A stretch of DNA of 64,000 bases from Mucor racemosus (taxonomy: Eukaryota > Mucoromycota > Mucoromycetes > Mucorales > Mucoraceae), in assembly GCA_027405735.1 (NCBI GenBank), contig JAPEHQ010000001.1:2604001-2668000 (forward strand). The letters run 5' to 3'. Position numbers and translations under genes: made by a program. Every line of letters starts with the position of its first letter. Positions within the stretch are counted from its first letter, which is position 1. Below are positions 1 to 11,673 of this stretch, one piece after another. Below the pieces are notes generated by a model that did no database searches, was not told the origin of the DNA, and saw nothing but the letters and a program-made list of their open reading frames with translations.

Positions 1-959
1 GTAAAAAGGGTTACTGTCAAGCCGAGCTTATTCTATTAAATTTGGCTGGCAAAACTTGGCTCGACACCAATACTATTTGTAAATATGTTTATATCTATAA
101 TAATGTTTACAGCAATGATGGTTTTTGCTCGAGCATAAACTTAAATAACCATTAATGCTTAAATTTATATGCAAGCCAAATCTAAGATTATATATATTAC
201 TTTATCATACATAGAATTTTAACAAATTAACCTTCTTTGAACTTACTATTTTAGTTTACGATTGTCAGCTGTAAAAAGATTTGTTTTCAAGTATAGCTAC
301 GATCAAAATTATGGTTATTATACAAGACATTAGATTATTCTTTTTTTTTGTTTCTATATCATTTGAAATTTTACCACTTTTCTGCAACATCCTGTGGGTT
401 TGTAGCCAGTTCTAGCTTTTTATTGAGTAGATATAAATATCATTGCCTTCGATTTGATCTGGTAATTAAGAAATACAGTACGTCCAACAATACAGTAGTA
501 AATAATGATATTTAATCTCACAGTAGAATGCGGTTAAATGAAAATATTAGTCTCTAATATAACGACTACTATCTATATTAAAAATATTAGTCCCTTATGT
601 TAGCATGCGTATTCAGATAAAAGAAAAGAATACAAGCTTAATAGTCTGAAACACCTTATCAAACGGTGTGTGGATTACATCCATTTAGATCTCCATTTCA
701 TCTGGTGCCTAACTTGAATTACCGCTGGGATAAATCAGGAATCACTTTGATTTGACATGTCTGATTAATACAACAGCAATTAATCTTATAACCGAGACGT
801 GGATCCTAGCAAATTATAATTATTGACCTGAATCATAAACACACTATTATTCAATATTGCCTGATTTCATCCATGATAAAATCAGGATCTAAATTACAGC
901 GCCTAAACTATGAACTAAGCAAAATAGGCAATATCTGTTACTATATATAATAGAAACAT
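1..959. other. AT-rich non-coding stretch at left edge
   Basis: No open frame with protein-like composition or splice pattern is visible on either strand. The first 60 bases hold short GAGC/GCTCGA words like those of the TCGAG-rich block near 31 kb, but too few to call an element. Confidence 0.5.
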
Positions 960-1560
960 AAAATTTTCTATTAGAAAAACCGTCTGTCATATCACACATT
1001 CATTAAAAAATTGCAAAAACGAGCCTGTTGTAGAGCGACGCCGTAATTGATTATAGCAAGATTAAACGGCTAAGTCTGTTATACTACAGTATGACATATC
1101 CACTATGTTTTAAATAAAAAAGTGTTCTTTTCTCAACTTTTCTTATATTTAACTATGTGCGGTCTGAAAATTCAGTTTTTGTAGCGGACATTTTCGGGGC
1201 TCATTTTACCCTTACCAACACTCATGATTTTGATAAAAAAAAAAAGAAATCAAATTTTGATACCAAAATCAACGTTTAAATATACTACATTATGAGAGAA
1301 AATTGTAGCCATAACCAATATGCATTTTATAAAAGCTTAATATTAAATGTTAAGTAATCAAAATTAGCATTTTTGGCCCAAAAATGATTTTCCGATTAAA
1401 GGATTTTCATGTAATATTTTGCAATAAAAATGTTTGTTATTTTTTATCGAGCAAATAGAGCGCTAAATTCTGTATACGTGTATATTTTTTGTTTTTATAA
1501 TTGGTAGTATAATTAGCTCTAGATTTGCAAAATCAGAAAAAAAAATTTGAAAAATGCCAA
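960..1560 (+). repeat. Dispersed repeat R1, copy a
   Basis: About 570 bases align by eye in the same orientation with 27405-27985. Shared landmarks in order are CTGTCTGTCATATCA, GCGACGCC(A/G)TAATTGAT, AACGGCTA, TTATATTTAACTATGTGCGG, ACATTTTCGGGGCTCATTTTA and GATTGGTAGTATAATT. No open frame survives in either copy, so this is a decayed dispersed element or its non-coding end. The class is unknown: I see no terminal repeats or target duplication. Confidence 0.75.
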
Positions 1561-1813
1561 AATTGATGATCTGGACAAGAATAATTTTTAAAATTAATAT
1601 TCCACTTATAAGCCTTGTAAGCCTTAAAAATAAGAGATTTCATAATACTTGAGAACTTTTTCAAGAATTTACGATGCTGTACCCACTTGATTTAAGCTTA
1701 TTACTGTAAACCTTTATACATGTTAATATTGTGTGGTAGTTTATTTGATGATGATATAGTCTTATTTTATAATTACTGCGCTAAAGGTGATTTACATTGA
1801 GTTTTAGCCTTAC

Positions 1814-2011
1814 CTCTTCAATATCATAAAAGTAAACATGGCCATCACTGGAACCTATTATTACCGCCTTTTTACCCTCTTTGTCCAAAGCTAATTTATT
1901 CAATACTTTTTTACCAGAACCAACCTAAGTCCTTACAAATGGTTCCTCGGTATTTGCATTCAAATTCCATAAATTAAATTGACTGGTTCCATCTGCAGTT
2001 AGTATCAATAC
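1814..2011 (-). pseudogene. Dynein intermediate chain fragment (WD40 part), decayed
   Basis: Read on the minus strand, 66 codons give a WD40-type stretch whose pieces, LTADGTSQFNLWNLN, EEPFV, VGSGKKVLNKLALDKEGKKA and GSSDGHVYFYDIEE, follow the order and spacing of the last propeller blades of cytoplasmic dynein intermediate chain. A TAG stop interrupts the frame between EEPFVRT and VGSG. The fragment ends in GAG|GTAAGG, an intact-looking splice donor where the family often continues with a further exon, so the relic came from genomic DNA rather than a retrocopy. No convincing exons are recognisable on either side. The family assignment rests on remembered sequence, not a search. Confidence 0.5.
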
Positions 2012-3246
2012 GTATCATTAGCCCGCCTTATGATAAATGTCAATTTAAAATCAGAAACATCCCATTGTCATTGTTATAAGCTATGAAAAGCTTGATTTAT
2101 AATAATACAGCAATTAAATAAAAAGTAAGATGATACTAACAATAGCATATGGTGAGTATTTAACATCTACGTTTGATTACGTATGCTTTTGAACCTTTTT
2201 AAAAATACTGAGGCAAACACAACATCTTGGTCCTGTAATTTCTATCCATCCAAATGTTGCAATTTCCACTACATAATGAATCCACCTTTTATCAATCTTG
2301 ATCACGATGTTACATTGGGTATCGGTTTCTTACCAGCTGTATTACCTTTGATTAATTAATATTCAGTCATATTGAACGATGATTTGTAGTATCGCCAAAA
2401 AAAAAAAGAATAAATGCTTCAAGGGTTTTCTGCATATCAAATTATGCAATTTAGTAGCAAGAATTGCTTTTTGAACCTATTGATGTTAATCAGAATAATT
2501 AGTATTTTCATTCAAAAGTAAGCTTTGCTTTATACATTTACATTTACCCATTCAGAAAATAATATTGCATTTATCATCCGTTATATCAACCAACCAACTT
2601 CATCTTGATTTGGATACATTTGACAATTAAATACCTAAATTACACTTTAGCCACCAGGTATCACCATATCACCACAAAAAACTTCGTACACGTCGACAAA
2701 GCACCACAATTTGGATCATTTCTTTGTATTCATAGATCTTTGCATGAACCATACTATCTCTATCTATTCAATTTAACTGAAATATATTGAGCGCCAACAT
2801 CATACAGTATTTGATAAAACGCCTTACTTTTTTATTGTGAATCAACACAACTAATTTGATGCTAATTTAGTATCAGTAGTTAAATCATCAGATAAATTTG
2901 AGATTAGACGACCCCAACACTTGGACCTCAACTATGACACCATCATATTATTTTATCCCAGCAGTTAATCATTCAAGTACTACTGTAGCTATTAAATCAA
3001 CAACATCCAAGCACATTTAGCGCAGCATTGGAACAAGGCAACTCACAAGCTCTGCAAGCACAATTAAATTATGATTGATTCAAGTTTCAATCCATAGATT
3101 ACTATCAAACAGGTCTAATGGCTCGATAGTTTATAGTGCCTTAAATTACATCTCAGTATTTCAATGTTAAATCAATATAATAAAAGACTATACTTTTATA
3201 TTTGCAGTAAAATAAGGGGCAAAAAGCAATAAAAGAATACTGTTAA
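2012..3246. other. AT-rich non-coding stretch
   Basis: This is the region upstream of the dynein-like relic on its own strand. I looked for further WD40 exons on the minus strand and found none. Short ATG frames here lack plausible composition. No gene called. Confidence 0.4.
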
Positions 3247-3394
3247 CACCATGAAGAAAAAATCCCTTAATTCTCTTAATTGTGCCACGTGAAGGAAAAT
3301 AAGACAAAATTTAAAAAAAATAAGCAGTGAAAATTTTCTTATTTTCCTTCATGTGGCACAATTAAGAGAATTAAGAGATTTTTTCTTCATAGTG
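3247..3394. repeat. Near-perfect 54-bp inverted repeat (hairpin, foldback element candidate)
   Basis: Arm 1 at 3251-3304 and arm 2 at 3337-3390 are reverse complements over 54 bases with only two mismatches; three or four further bases pair outside them with one mismatch. The loop is 32 bases of A/T-rich sequence. The ends read CACC...AGTG. No target-site duplication is evident, so it could be a foldback/MITE-like element or a transcribed hairpin. No neighbouring gene explains it. Confidence 0.85.
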
Positions 3395-4375
3395 CCAATA
3401 TGAAGCATTTCAAGCAATCATACAAGCATGCTTTAATGTCATGCTGTAATATCATGCTTTAATATCATGCTGGAACCGTGGTTTCGTTGATGTTTAATTG
3501 ACTTGAATTTCGGTTCTTAAACTATTGTTTTACTTTTGGATTTGACATCTGGTTAAAAATGCTGATACATTACAATAATTCCATTACTTTTGAGTATAAA
3601 TGTTGGGTTGTTTGGTTATTGATTTGGTGGATCAAGAAAGGTGCTCTAAATATTATTCTGTCAATTATGCTTTCAGAAGAGACCTTGTTCTATTTGATAA
3701 GCATATACAGTACTTATGTTTTATTTGGAATACTTCACATTATTACTTTAGTATTTTAACATCTCTTATTCGAGTATTATACCCTTGCCATCATCTTCGT
3801 GCAATTGTATATTTACTATACAGTCTCATCTTTGATAGGATGGTTCCAATGAAATGACATTCAATTTAGATATTTTATGATGAGAATCTTCTAGCTTAAT
3901 TTACTTCAATATTTAAATAAACGATACCTTGTTTTTATGACACACTTGAAGGACTGATTTATTACTCACTCTCTTTTAATTGCATTCTTTTTTAAGTATT
4001 ACTTATCAAACCTAAAAATATACGACACTAATATTGACCGAAATTGCCCTAAAACCAACTATAGAAAATTGATGAGCACCTAAATTGAGGTCGTTATGTC
4101 AATGTTATATCCTAGATTGTACATTTAAGGTCTCGGTCAATATTCGGTATTATAATTATTAGTAAATTATCAGGCGTCCATGTTGGTTTACATGCGTCCT
4201 AATTAATTATTGGTATAATGTCCTTAGATAGTAATTCTGTGTAATAGTTACAATGAAAAGTATATAAATACATCCTCTGGATATATTGTTAATAAAAAGG
4301 GTAATATTTTGGCAAGATTATTTCTTAAGACCGTTTTGACATTTCAGAGATGTTAATTTTTGGTATTCACGATGT
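3395..4375. other. AT-rich non-coding stretch
   Basis: Two overlapping short frames at 3559-3857 are rich in I, L, Y and F, as expected of chance translation of AT-rich DNA, and have no splice context. A short ATCATGCT(G/T)-type word repeats at 3430-3470. Nothing else is supported. Confidence 0.4.
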
Positions 4376-5590
4376 ACCTACTGTAGGTCCAACTGAAAGA
4401 TATTCTGCATTTTTTGTCTCGGCGAGAGATATTGACTTTTCGTCGAGATAATCAAAATAATAGTTGACGTTACAGCATAAGGTTTATGATGACTAAGTTC
4501 CAAAATCGATTTGTTGTTGATTCGATCAGAAAATGATCAAAAAACAAATTCGTTTAAATACTCATGAATTGCAAAGTTGACCTGGCGTATTAAATGGTTT
4601 TTGTAGAGTTTTAAATTCTGTATCCATCTAAAAAAAATACAGACAAATGTTCCACATTAAATTTTGTGTAAAATGCAATTACAATTTTGGAGGTTTTTTG
4701 AAGATACACGTCACTTTTTACAAGTTTATTTCAAATATATATAATGGAAGTATTGTGCAATAAAATTATCTATCGATCGAACCATTAATGAGCCGTCTAG
4801 CTGTATTTTGCGTAGAGAAAACAAGATTTTTGTCAAGATTTTTTTTTGAAATTCAGAATTTGGGATGAGGATATACAGAGGAAAAATTGAAGCAAGAATC
4901 GAAGGTATCTCTTCGTACACATTTTTATGGATATCTCCACGAAAAATCAATATTTTGAAAAAACCTAAGTTGGGTCCGAGAGAGATCAACGAGGCTGATG
5001 ACATGAATGTAAAAAAAATGCTGCTCTATTTAGCAAATATTTTGAAATCTACTACAAAAATGTCAAAAAAATGAAAAAAAAATAAAAAGGGTCAAAATTT
5101 TTTCACACTGAAATATGTTATAGAGTGCTTCAAAATAAGTAAGTTTTATTATTAGAAAGTGTTAGTATAGCTTAATTATTTCTAGAGATATGAAGCCTCA
5201 AAGTTTTTAATTTTAACAGTGAAATACGCGTAAAAATCTGAAACATTAGCATTGAAAAAATTAATACCAATTGCACAAAATAGGATATTTCCGAATACTT
5301 ATTTTTGGATTAAAGTTAAACATCTCAGGTACATTGAGATATTATTTTTTCTTGGTGTTATTTAGTGAAAGAAAAAGTAGAGCAGAGATGAAAAGTGAGA
5401 CCTAGTTTTTAAGGAAAAAGCTGGATTATACCTATTTTTGAGTCTCCGTGAGATATAAAATACATTTAGAAACAGGTAGCATAGCGTGGCCGATTCATAT
5501 ACATGTTGAAATGCCTAAAGTATACCCTAAAGGTTGTTTGGTATGAGATTAGTTAGAGAAACGAGGACACGCTCCGATTTTGGAGATTAA
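4376..5590 (+). repeat. Dispersed repeat R2, copy a (about 1.2 kb)
   Basis: It aligns over nearly its whole length with the reverse complement of 48300-49510 and, for its second half, with 31605-32336 in the same orientation. Landmarks are CTGCATTTTTTGT near the start, GAAAAATCAATATTTTGAA, GAGGCTGATGACATGAATGTAAA, TCTACTACAAAAAT, TTATAGAGT and TGGATTAAAGTT towards the end. Frames inside it are not conserved as protein between copies, so it is a decayed mobile element or satellite-like dispersed repeat, not a gene. Confidence 0.8.
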
Positions 5591-5899
5591 AAACTATGAA
5601 AATTCAGATGTTTTATTTTTCCTAGACAGACGCAATGCAAGCGCCAAAAGCACAGGATTTGAAAATAGTTACTGATTTACCATTATATAATAGAAGCAAA
5701 AACAATAAAAAATAATAGTTTACATCAGAAAGCTGGTTCAATTGATTTATAATTACTATTTTCTGATTTCATGTATTCTACATTGAGCGGATTGCATGAA
5801 TAATGAGTGGAGGCGCCCATTAATTGATTCAAACAGTCACTTTTATACTGCAAATACATGGTCTTCCAAGAAAAAATTCCATGGCTACCTTCTTGAAAT

Positions 5900-7546
5900 A
5901 TGGCGACAATCAAGAAAATAGCAACTGTAGTAGGCAGCTCTGGAATCGGGAAATCTAAATTGGCTGTTGAGTTATGTAAGGCTCTTACTGGCCAAGTAAT
6001 CAACGCAGATGCTTTACAAGTAAAGTCAATTTCGAATTTGAAGATAGAAGTAAAGCTAACTTTTTCAAATTTAGGTCTATAAAGGTCTAGATATTATAAC
6101 AAATAAAATGCCTATGGATGAGCGAGAAGGAATCAAGCATCATCTCATGGATTTTTTGGAGCCAGAGGAAGAATATAAAGTTACTTCCTTTTTAAAAGAT
6201 GCTTCACAAAAGGCAGGTGAATTAAAAATATTTTGTTAAATAAAAATCCTTATCCGATATGTAAGTAGATCGAGTCAATTGCAAGTAAAAACGAATTACC
6301 TGTAGTAGTAGGCGGCACCAATTACTACATTCAATCATTATTATGGAATAATACAACTATAGGCGATCAGCGTAGTCCGTCACCTGAGGCAGAAGAAAAA
6401 GATCTCGATTTTCCAGAATTCGATTTGTTGGAAACCAGTGTATTGTACGATCGCCTAGCTCAAGTGGACCCAGTCATGGCAAACAAATGGCATCCTTCAG
6501 ATCGCCGAAAAATATTGCGTAGTTTAAGAGTAAGGCTTGTAAAGGTTTTTTTCTAGATGTGAAATCTAAGTAATTGCTTTAGATTTTTCATCAAACTGGA
6601 CAACCGCAAAGCGAGATCATTAAATCACAGAAAGATCATTATGAAATGCATGGCCTGGAGCCTAGATATCAAGCTTTAATATTTTGGATCTATTCTGATC
6701 CTACAAAACTAAATCCTCGGCTCGATGCTCGGGTAGATCAAATGATCGACACAGGATTATTTGACGAAATTAAAGACCTGAGGAACCACGTTGTGCAGGG
6801 TAAAATTAAAATGCCTGGCATCGAATTAGAAAAATATCAACGAGGATTATGGCAAGCTATAGGATACAAAGAATTCGACCCTTATTTTGAAGCATTGGAA
6901 GAGGGAAAAGATGCATCAGAATTAGATAAAATTAAGCTCGAGTGCACTGAACGTATGAAAGCTGCTACTAGAAGATATGCAAAATCGCAAATTAAATGGA
7001 TCCGAAACAAATTATTACCAACATCCTTAAATTCAAAAGATGACCAGGTCATTGTGTACTGTTTAGATGCAGGCAGTAAGTACGGAAAATCTTATCTGAA
7101 TTTTAGTTTACTTATAGTTGATATAATTTTAGATTTAGAAACATGGGATAAAAATGTTAAAGAGAAGGCTATCGAAATAGCCAAGGCATTTCAAATGGGC
7201 CAACCTTTACCAGAACCACAAAGCCTCAGTGAAACTGCAAAAATCATGTTGAATTCAGAGCAGCAAGTCAAAGAGTAAATAACCCTCATGTGTCAACTGG
7301 AGATTGAAGATGTCTAATCACTTTCCTAATAGTACACAAACCAAGATTTTAACTTGGAATAAGCATGTTTGTGAAACATGTAAAACTGACAAAGGAGAAC
7401 CGCTTGTGTTGAACGGGGATAAAGAATGGGAACAACATAAAAAGAGTAGACATCATAGAAAGTTTTTGAAACATCTAAGAGTAGAGGAGATGCGCAAGGC
7501 TTATTTTGCTTCTAAACAAGCAGCAGATTCAAATAGAACATTATAA
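5900..7546 (+). CDS. MOD5: tRNA dimethylallyltransferase (MOD5/MiaA family)
   Basis: The enzyme transfers a dimethylallyl group to A37 of tRNAs that read codons starting with U; fungal and animal forms act in mitochondria, cytosol and nucleus. Six exons, 5900-6019, 6075-6212, 6269-6529, 6583-7075, 7133-7266 and 7310-7546, give 460 residues, normal for a eukaryotic form. Visible features: the P-loop GSSGIGKSKLA at about residues 12-22; INADALQVYKGLDIITNK, which binds substrate; HHLMDFL; VVVGGTNYYIQSLLW; and DRRKILRSLR. The last exon carries the C2H2 matrin-type zinc finger of the eukaryotic enzymes (C-x2-C...H-x5-H, from CETCK to HKKSRHH). The start is the first in-frame ATG before the P-loop; an ATG 19 bases upstream is out of frame. 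Intron 2 appears to be GC-AG. Intron 4 is in frame, and intron 5 is only 43 nt. Confidence 0.93.
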
Positions 7547-8044
7547 ATTAATTTGATCATTGGTTTTAACCATTTCGGATTCATGCTCAGATCCCGATCG
7601 AGATGCAAAATATGAATGCAATTGTTACCAATTTGCTTTAATACTGAATATATGTTGTCTTGACAAATAAGTTATAATTGCATCTTCGAATAAACAAAAA
7701 GGGAAATATGATTGAGCCTTACCCTTTTAATACGTCAATAATTAATGTTTGCGATTTCCAAGTGTTCATGCCAAAATTTTTATATTAAACCAACCCATGA
7801 AGCCTCTTTTGTTTGATACGATTTAGATGATCAAATGGTCAAATTAAGGGACTATCGGGTGGTAAAAATTAGTCAACTTGTTGATGTATGATTTGGTTGT
7901 ATGCAGATTCAAATCAAACGATATTATGTATACTCCTTGATCTCTAGGAAAGGCTAGTTGGGATAACTATCAATGCTGTAATACCATCATTTAATATTGT
8001 TTAAAACTGAAGCAACAAAATCGTAAAACAGAAAATTAGAGCAT
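7547..8044. other. Intergenic region downstream of MOD5
   Basis: AT-rich 3' flanking sequence with AATAAA-like words near 7689. It would also be the 3' flank of the doubtful minus-strand ORF at 8045-8386. No further gene seen. Confidence 0.4.
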
Positions 8045-8386
8045 TCAAATAACAATCAGGTATATTATAAGAATATTTGATAATTGGCATTTTGTGTATG
8101 GTTTTCGGCAAGAATAATATATATATATGGGTTCAAGTTGGGTAGCTACATAAGGAACATTTAGAACACGATAGAAGATATTTCTGGCAAGATCGAAAGA
8201 ATGATGCCTAAATTGAAGTTCAGGGTGATTTGAAGTCAGTTGCAAGTTGTAAACATCGATGCGATTCTGTATATTCCTCGATTTGAGCTGGATTTTTAGT
8301 TGCACAGGTTTGCCAGTATGTGACTCCAGCGCTTTCGTGGTCAAGTTAATACTATATTGCTCTTTGTTATTTCTTTTTATCAGCAT
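8045..8386 (-). CDS. Small hypothetical protein (doubtful)
   Basis: A 113-codon frame with its own ATG. Residues 1-80 have balanced composition, with repeated polar/hydrophobic alternation and a HHSFDLARNIFYRVLNV segment, unlike the I/Y/F-rich chance frames elsewhere. The last 30 residues look like translated intergenic DNA, so an intron may begin near residue 80. It would be transcribed divergently from the HSF gene, with 442 bases between starts. I do not recognise the family, and a chance ORF remains possible. Confidence 0.3.
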   Translation of the reverse strand: MLIKRNNKEQYSINLTTKALESHTGKPVQLKIQLKSRNIQNRIDVYNLQLTSNHPELQFRHHSFDLARNIFYRVLNVPYVATQLEPIYIYYSCRKPYTKCQLSNILIIYLIVI

Positions 8387-8828
8387 TTTTACAAATTAGA
8401 CAAAATCTCGAAACCATTCAGAACTCAATTGGATTCATTTCTTATTGTGAGTTATTTTATATTGATTTTTCTGAAAAGCGATAAAAGCACAATTGCGACA
8501 TTTTATCATACGGGTATACCTTAAAACTCGCACATTTTCATTCTTTTTTCAAGAACATTAACAAGATACTTTTGTCAGTTTCATATAGACACAAATCAAC
8601 CAATTTTCCAATTTAAGCAGATTCACAATATAAACGGGTAAGAAAAACTTCTTTAAAGTTCTGCGATACTCTATTGATTTACAATCCCATTCTGTCCTCC
8701 CCCCCCCATTCTATCTCTCTCTCTCTTTTTCTTTTTTTCTAATTTATTTCGCTATCTTTTCAATTCGATTACATGTTATAGTTATTGATCAATTTTTCAT
8801 TTTGTTAGAAAAGCATCACATATAAATA
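8387..8828. promoter_or_regulatory. Promoter and 5' leader of the HSF-type gene
   Basis: The stretch contains a C9 run followed by CT-rich pyrimidine tracts at about 8698-8740, a common feature of fungal 5' leaders. The HSF start codon follows in ACATATAAATAATGG. No clear heat-shock element triplet was picked out by eye. Confidence 0.4.
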
Positions 8829-11487
8829 ATGGCGCAAAATTCACTTGGCTCTTACAATATCAGTAGTTCTGCGAGAAAAAGGCCTTTTACAATTGATACT
8901 AACACACAGCATGAGTTTTTCAACAAAGACTCGACTGGAATTCACTCTGATACTACTCAAACTTCTAGCAACACAAGTATAAAGCCTCCAAACAGCAGTA
9001 AAAGAAAAAGGCGGCAACCTCCCGCTACACATTCATCCTCACAAGAATTACAAGGCCAATTGGATCTACGTAATACTAAAGCGATTACTCCTGTTTATAT
9101 TAACCTTCCTCATAAAATACCACCGCAACGTAGCGTCCCGGCCTTTTTACACAAGCTATACAAGTATGTATTTTTTTTCCTTATTTTAAGCCTTAATCAT
9201 ATAAACATACAGAAGAGAGTGTAACATAAAAAAATGGAAAAGAAAAGAACTAAACAGAAAAAATCAGAAGAATAAGGAACAAAAATAGGCATTTAAATGA
9301 AATATGCCATGTGTTTTTGGAAGGGGAATATCGTCTGAAATTCAAGAAACAATTATTTACACGCTTCTTTTTTTTTCCTTATAGCATGATAGGAGACCCT
9401 TCAACAGATCCATTTATTCATTGGTCTAATGATGGTAATTCATTTATTGGTAAGAAACATCAATCTCGATTAGGATATCTGAATCATAACCCAATCTTTT
9501 TCTCACTTTAGTCGAGGGCCATAAAGAATTTGCTAGACTTATTTTACCTCGTTTTTACAAGCACAACACATTTGCTTCGTTTGTTCGTCAATTAAACATG
9601 TACGACTTTCATAAAGTTCCTCATTTACAGCAAGGCGTTCTTTTGTCTACTAGTAGTAACCCAGAGATTGAAGTATGGGAATTCAGTTGTGCGAATTTTA
9701 AAAAGAATCGCCCAGATCTTTTGATTTTTGTTACACGAAAACGGAATCGAGATCGTCAAGAGGCCGATGCTGATCCTGTCAATTTAGGTGCTTTGGTCAA
9801 AGAAATATCTAGCATAAAAAAACATCAAATGAATATTTCTGCTGACCTTCGTAATTTGCATAGGGATAATGAAATTATTTGGCAAGAAACATTAGAAGCC
9901 AGAGAAAAACATCAGAAGCATCAAAAGGTTATCACTAAAATCTTACAATTTCTTACTGTTGTATTTTCTAATGATCACAAAACTTTGACTAATCTCGATA
10001 ATGAAGAAATTTTGAACAATAGCGGACAATCACAGCAATCAACAGCTACAAATAATAATATTAATAATACGAAGAACCTTTCTAAACCAATATCTGAATG
10101 TAACGTTTCTAAACGTGACAGTAGCTGCGATAGCGCCTTGGGAAATAGTGATAGCGGTGCTGCAAGTAGCGATAGTGATGGTGATGATGATTCAAAACTA
10201 ACCTGTACACATTTACAAGGGTGTAAGTACTTTTATTTATTACATTTTATGTTTTGTACTTATTTTATTGATTGATTAGCTTTTGGCAATGCATTGAATG
10301 ATAACGACTCACCAAAAAGTAAACCAAATGTTGGCAATAAAGGTAAAAAAAAAAATTTTTTTTTTATGTGTGCTGTCATGCTAAAACTTTCAATAGATAT
10401 TCCAAATCAAATAATAGACAAGAAACAAAAACCTAATGCCAATTTTTCACCAATCGATGAAACTACTCTAATGACACAACCTATGGTTTTCACGGATGCT
10501 ATGGCCAAACACAATGCTCGCTCAGCTCAAGCAATTACAGATGATATTGATCAGCTTCAAGAAAATGTCGAAATATTGGCAGCTCAACTTGGTATTGATC
10601 CTACTCAATTTTCTGGCGAAAAGTTCAATGATGTCGGTGGATTCTCTAAACACTACAGCAACATGATAACGTCTGCTTCAAGAACGGACAAAAACCGTTT
10701 ATTTGACCTTGCTGATGGTAAAAAGAAATTACGCCCAAAGCAGCATATCCCACAACAATCGCCTTATTTATTTTTGTCAAATAATAATCCATCATGTGCT
10801 AATCGTCAGCTCCAATCTAATCAAAATCAGCTTAATGGTGATATATCTCATGCTGATCAAGCTACAAACAATAATGATTTTCCCTTCTTTTTTCGTCATC
10901 TTTTCAAATCTGTCGATCCGGCTTTTGAAGAAGCATCAATACATTCAATAAATGGTACAACAACATGTAATAATACGCAATCGCTCGATGCCAATCTTTA
11001 TACTGCATATTGCAATAACGTTCCTTTAATTTATACTCCCAACGATAAAACCGAACAGCAACCACAACAACAATTTCAAGTTGATGACATACAGCTTTTC
11101 AACGCTTCAACTGTAAATCGACAAAGCCTGCAAATACAAGATCTTCCATCTAACAATCATTTATCTTTTCGTCACAACAGACAGCGACACAATAACATGA
11201 AAAATAATAATAATAACACCACGATGAAAGAAACATCTTATATCTCTCCTTATTATATCGCTCCAGCATCTATTATACCACCACAACCTCAACCTCAACA
11301 ACAACATATTTATAAGCATTCGTTCCATCAAACAAACCAATTTTCTTATCAACAAGCATCGCAAGCTAATCCAAATATATGTTTACAGCAGCATCAACAA
11401 AAATCTGCAGATCACCCTGTTAATACTGTTGGCGATAATTTTGTAGAAACATTACAGATTAATGCACCATCCTATATTGTAGACTAA
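8829..11487 (+). CDS. Heat shock factor-type transcription factor
   Basis: Five exons, 8829-9163, 9385-9449, 9512-10222, 10280-10342 and 10397-11487, join in phase to 754 residues. The HSF DNA-binding domain starts at about residue 102 (SVPAFLHKLYNMI, spliced across exons 1-2) and contains the hallmark recognition helix FASFVRQLNMYDFHKV. It is followed by a heptad-rich segment at about 225-290 (VKEISSIKKHQ... to ILQFLTVVF), as expected for the HR-A/B trimerisation coiled coil. A basic patch, SKRKRRQ at about 57-63, may be a nuclear signal. The C-terminal half is N/Q/S-rich and low in order, typical of activation regions. The DBD plus coiled coil fits Hsf1 rather than Skn7, because no receiver domain is present. 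The intron between exons 4 and 5 is in frame and could be retained. It should bind nGAAn repeats in stress genes; the targets are inferred. Confidence 0.9.
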
Positions 11488-11629
11488 TTAAATATGGAAA
11501 AAGCAGAACAAACAGCTTATTGCTAACACAATATAGATTTTATGAACATGATTTTATGAACATATGCTATTTATCTTTCTTCCTCAATCTTCATGCTTTT
11601 TTGTCGCTTTATAAAACTAAATGTCTAAA

Positions 11630-11633
<4 letters not shown>
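11488..11633. other. 3' flank of the HSF gene
   Basis: Short AT-rich 3' flank leading into the long poly-T tract. No gene. Confidence 0.35.

Positions 11634-11668
<35 letters not shown>
11634..11668 (+). repeat. 35-base poly-T tract
   Basis: An uninterrupted run of 35 T on the plus strand. Read on the minus strand it is a poly-A tail after about 150 bases of unusually GC-balanced sequence (11669-11820), which is one way a retroposed insertion looks. Homopolymer length in an assembly is uncertain. Confidence 0.8.

Positions 11669-11673
<5 letters not shown>

Noticed and set aside
4726..5004. 92-codon minus-strand frame and overlapping 69-codon plus-strand frame
   Set aside because: Both lie inside repeat R2; the other copies do not conserve the protein in either frame.
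7076..7132. Reading MOD5 through the in-frame 57-nt segment
   Set aside because: It has GTAAGT and TTTTAG borders, and the spliced form matches the family spacing before LETWDKNV. Retention cannot be excluded, but is not preferred.
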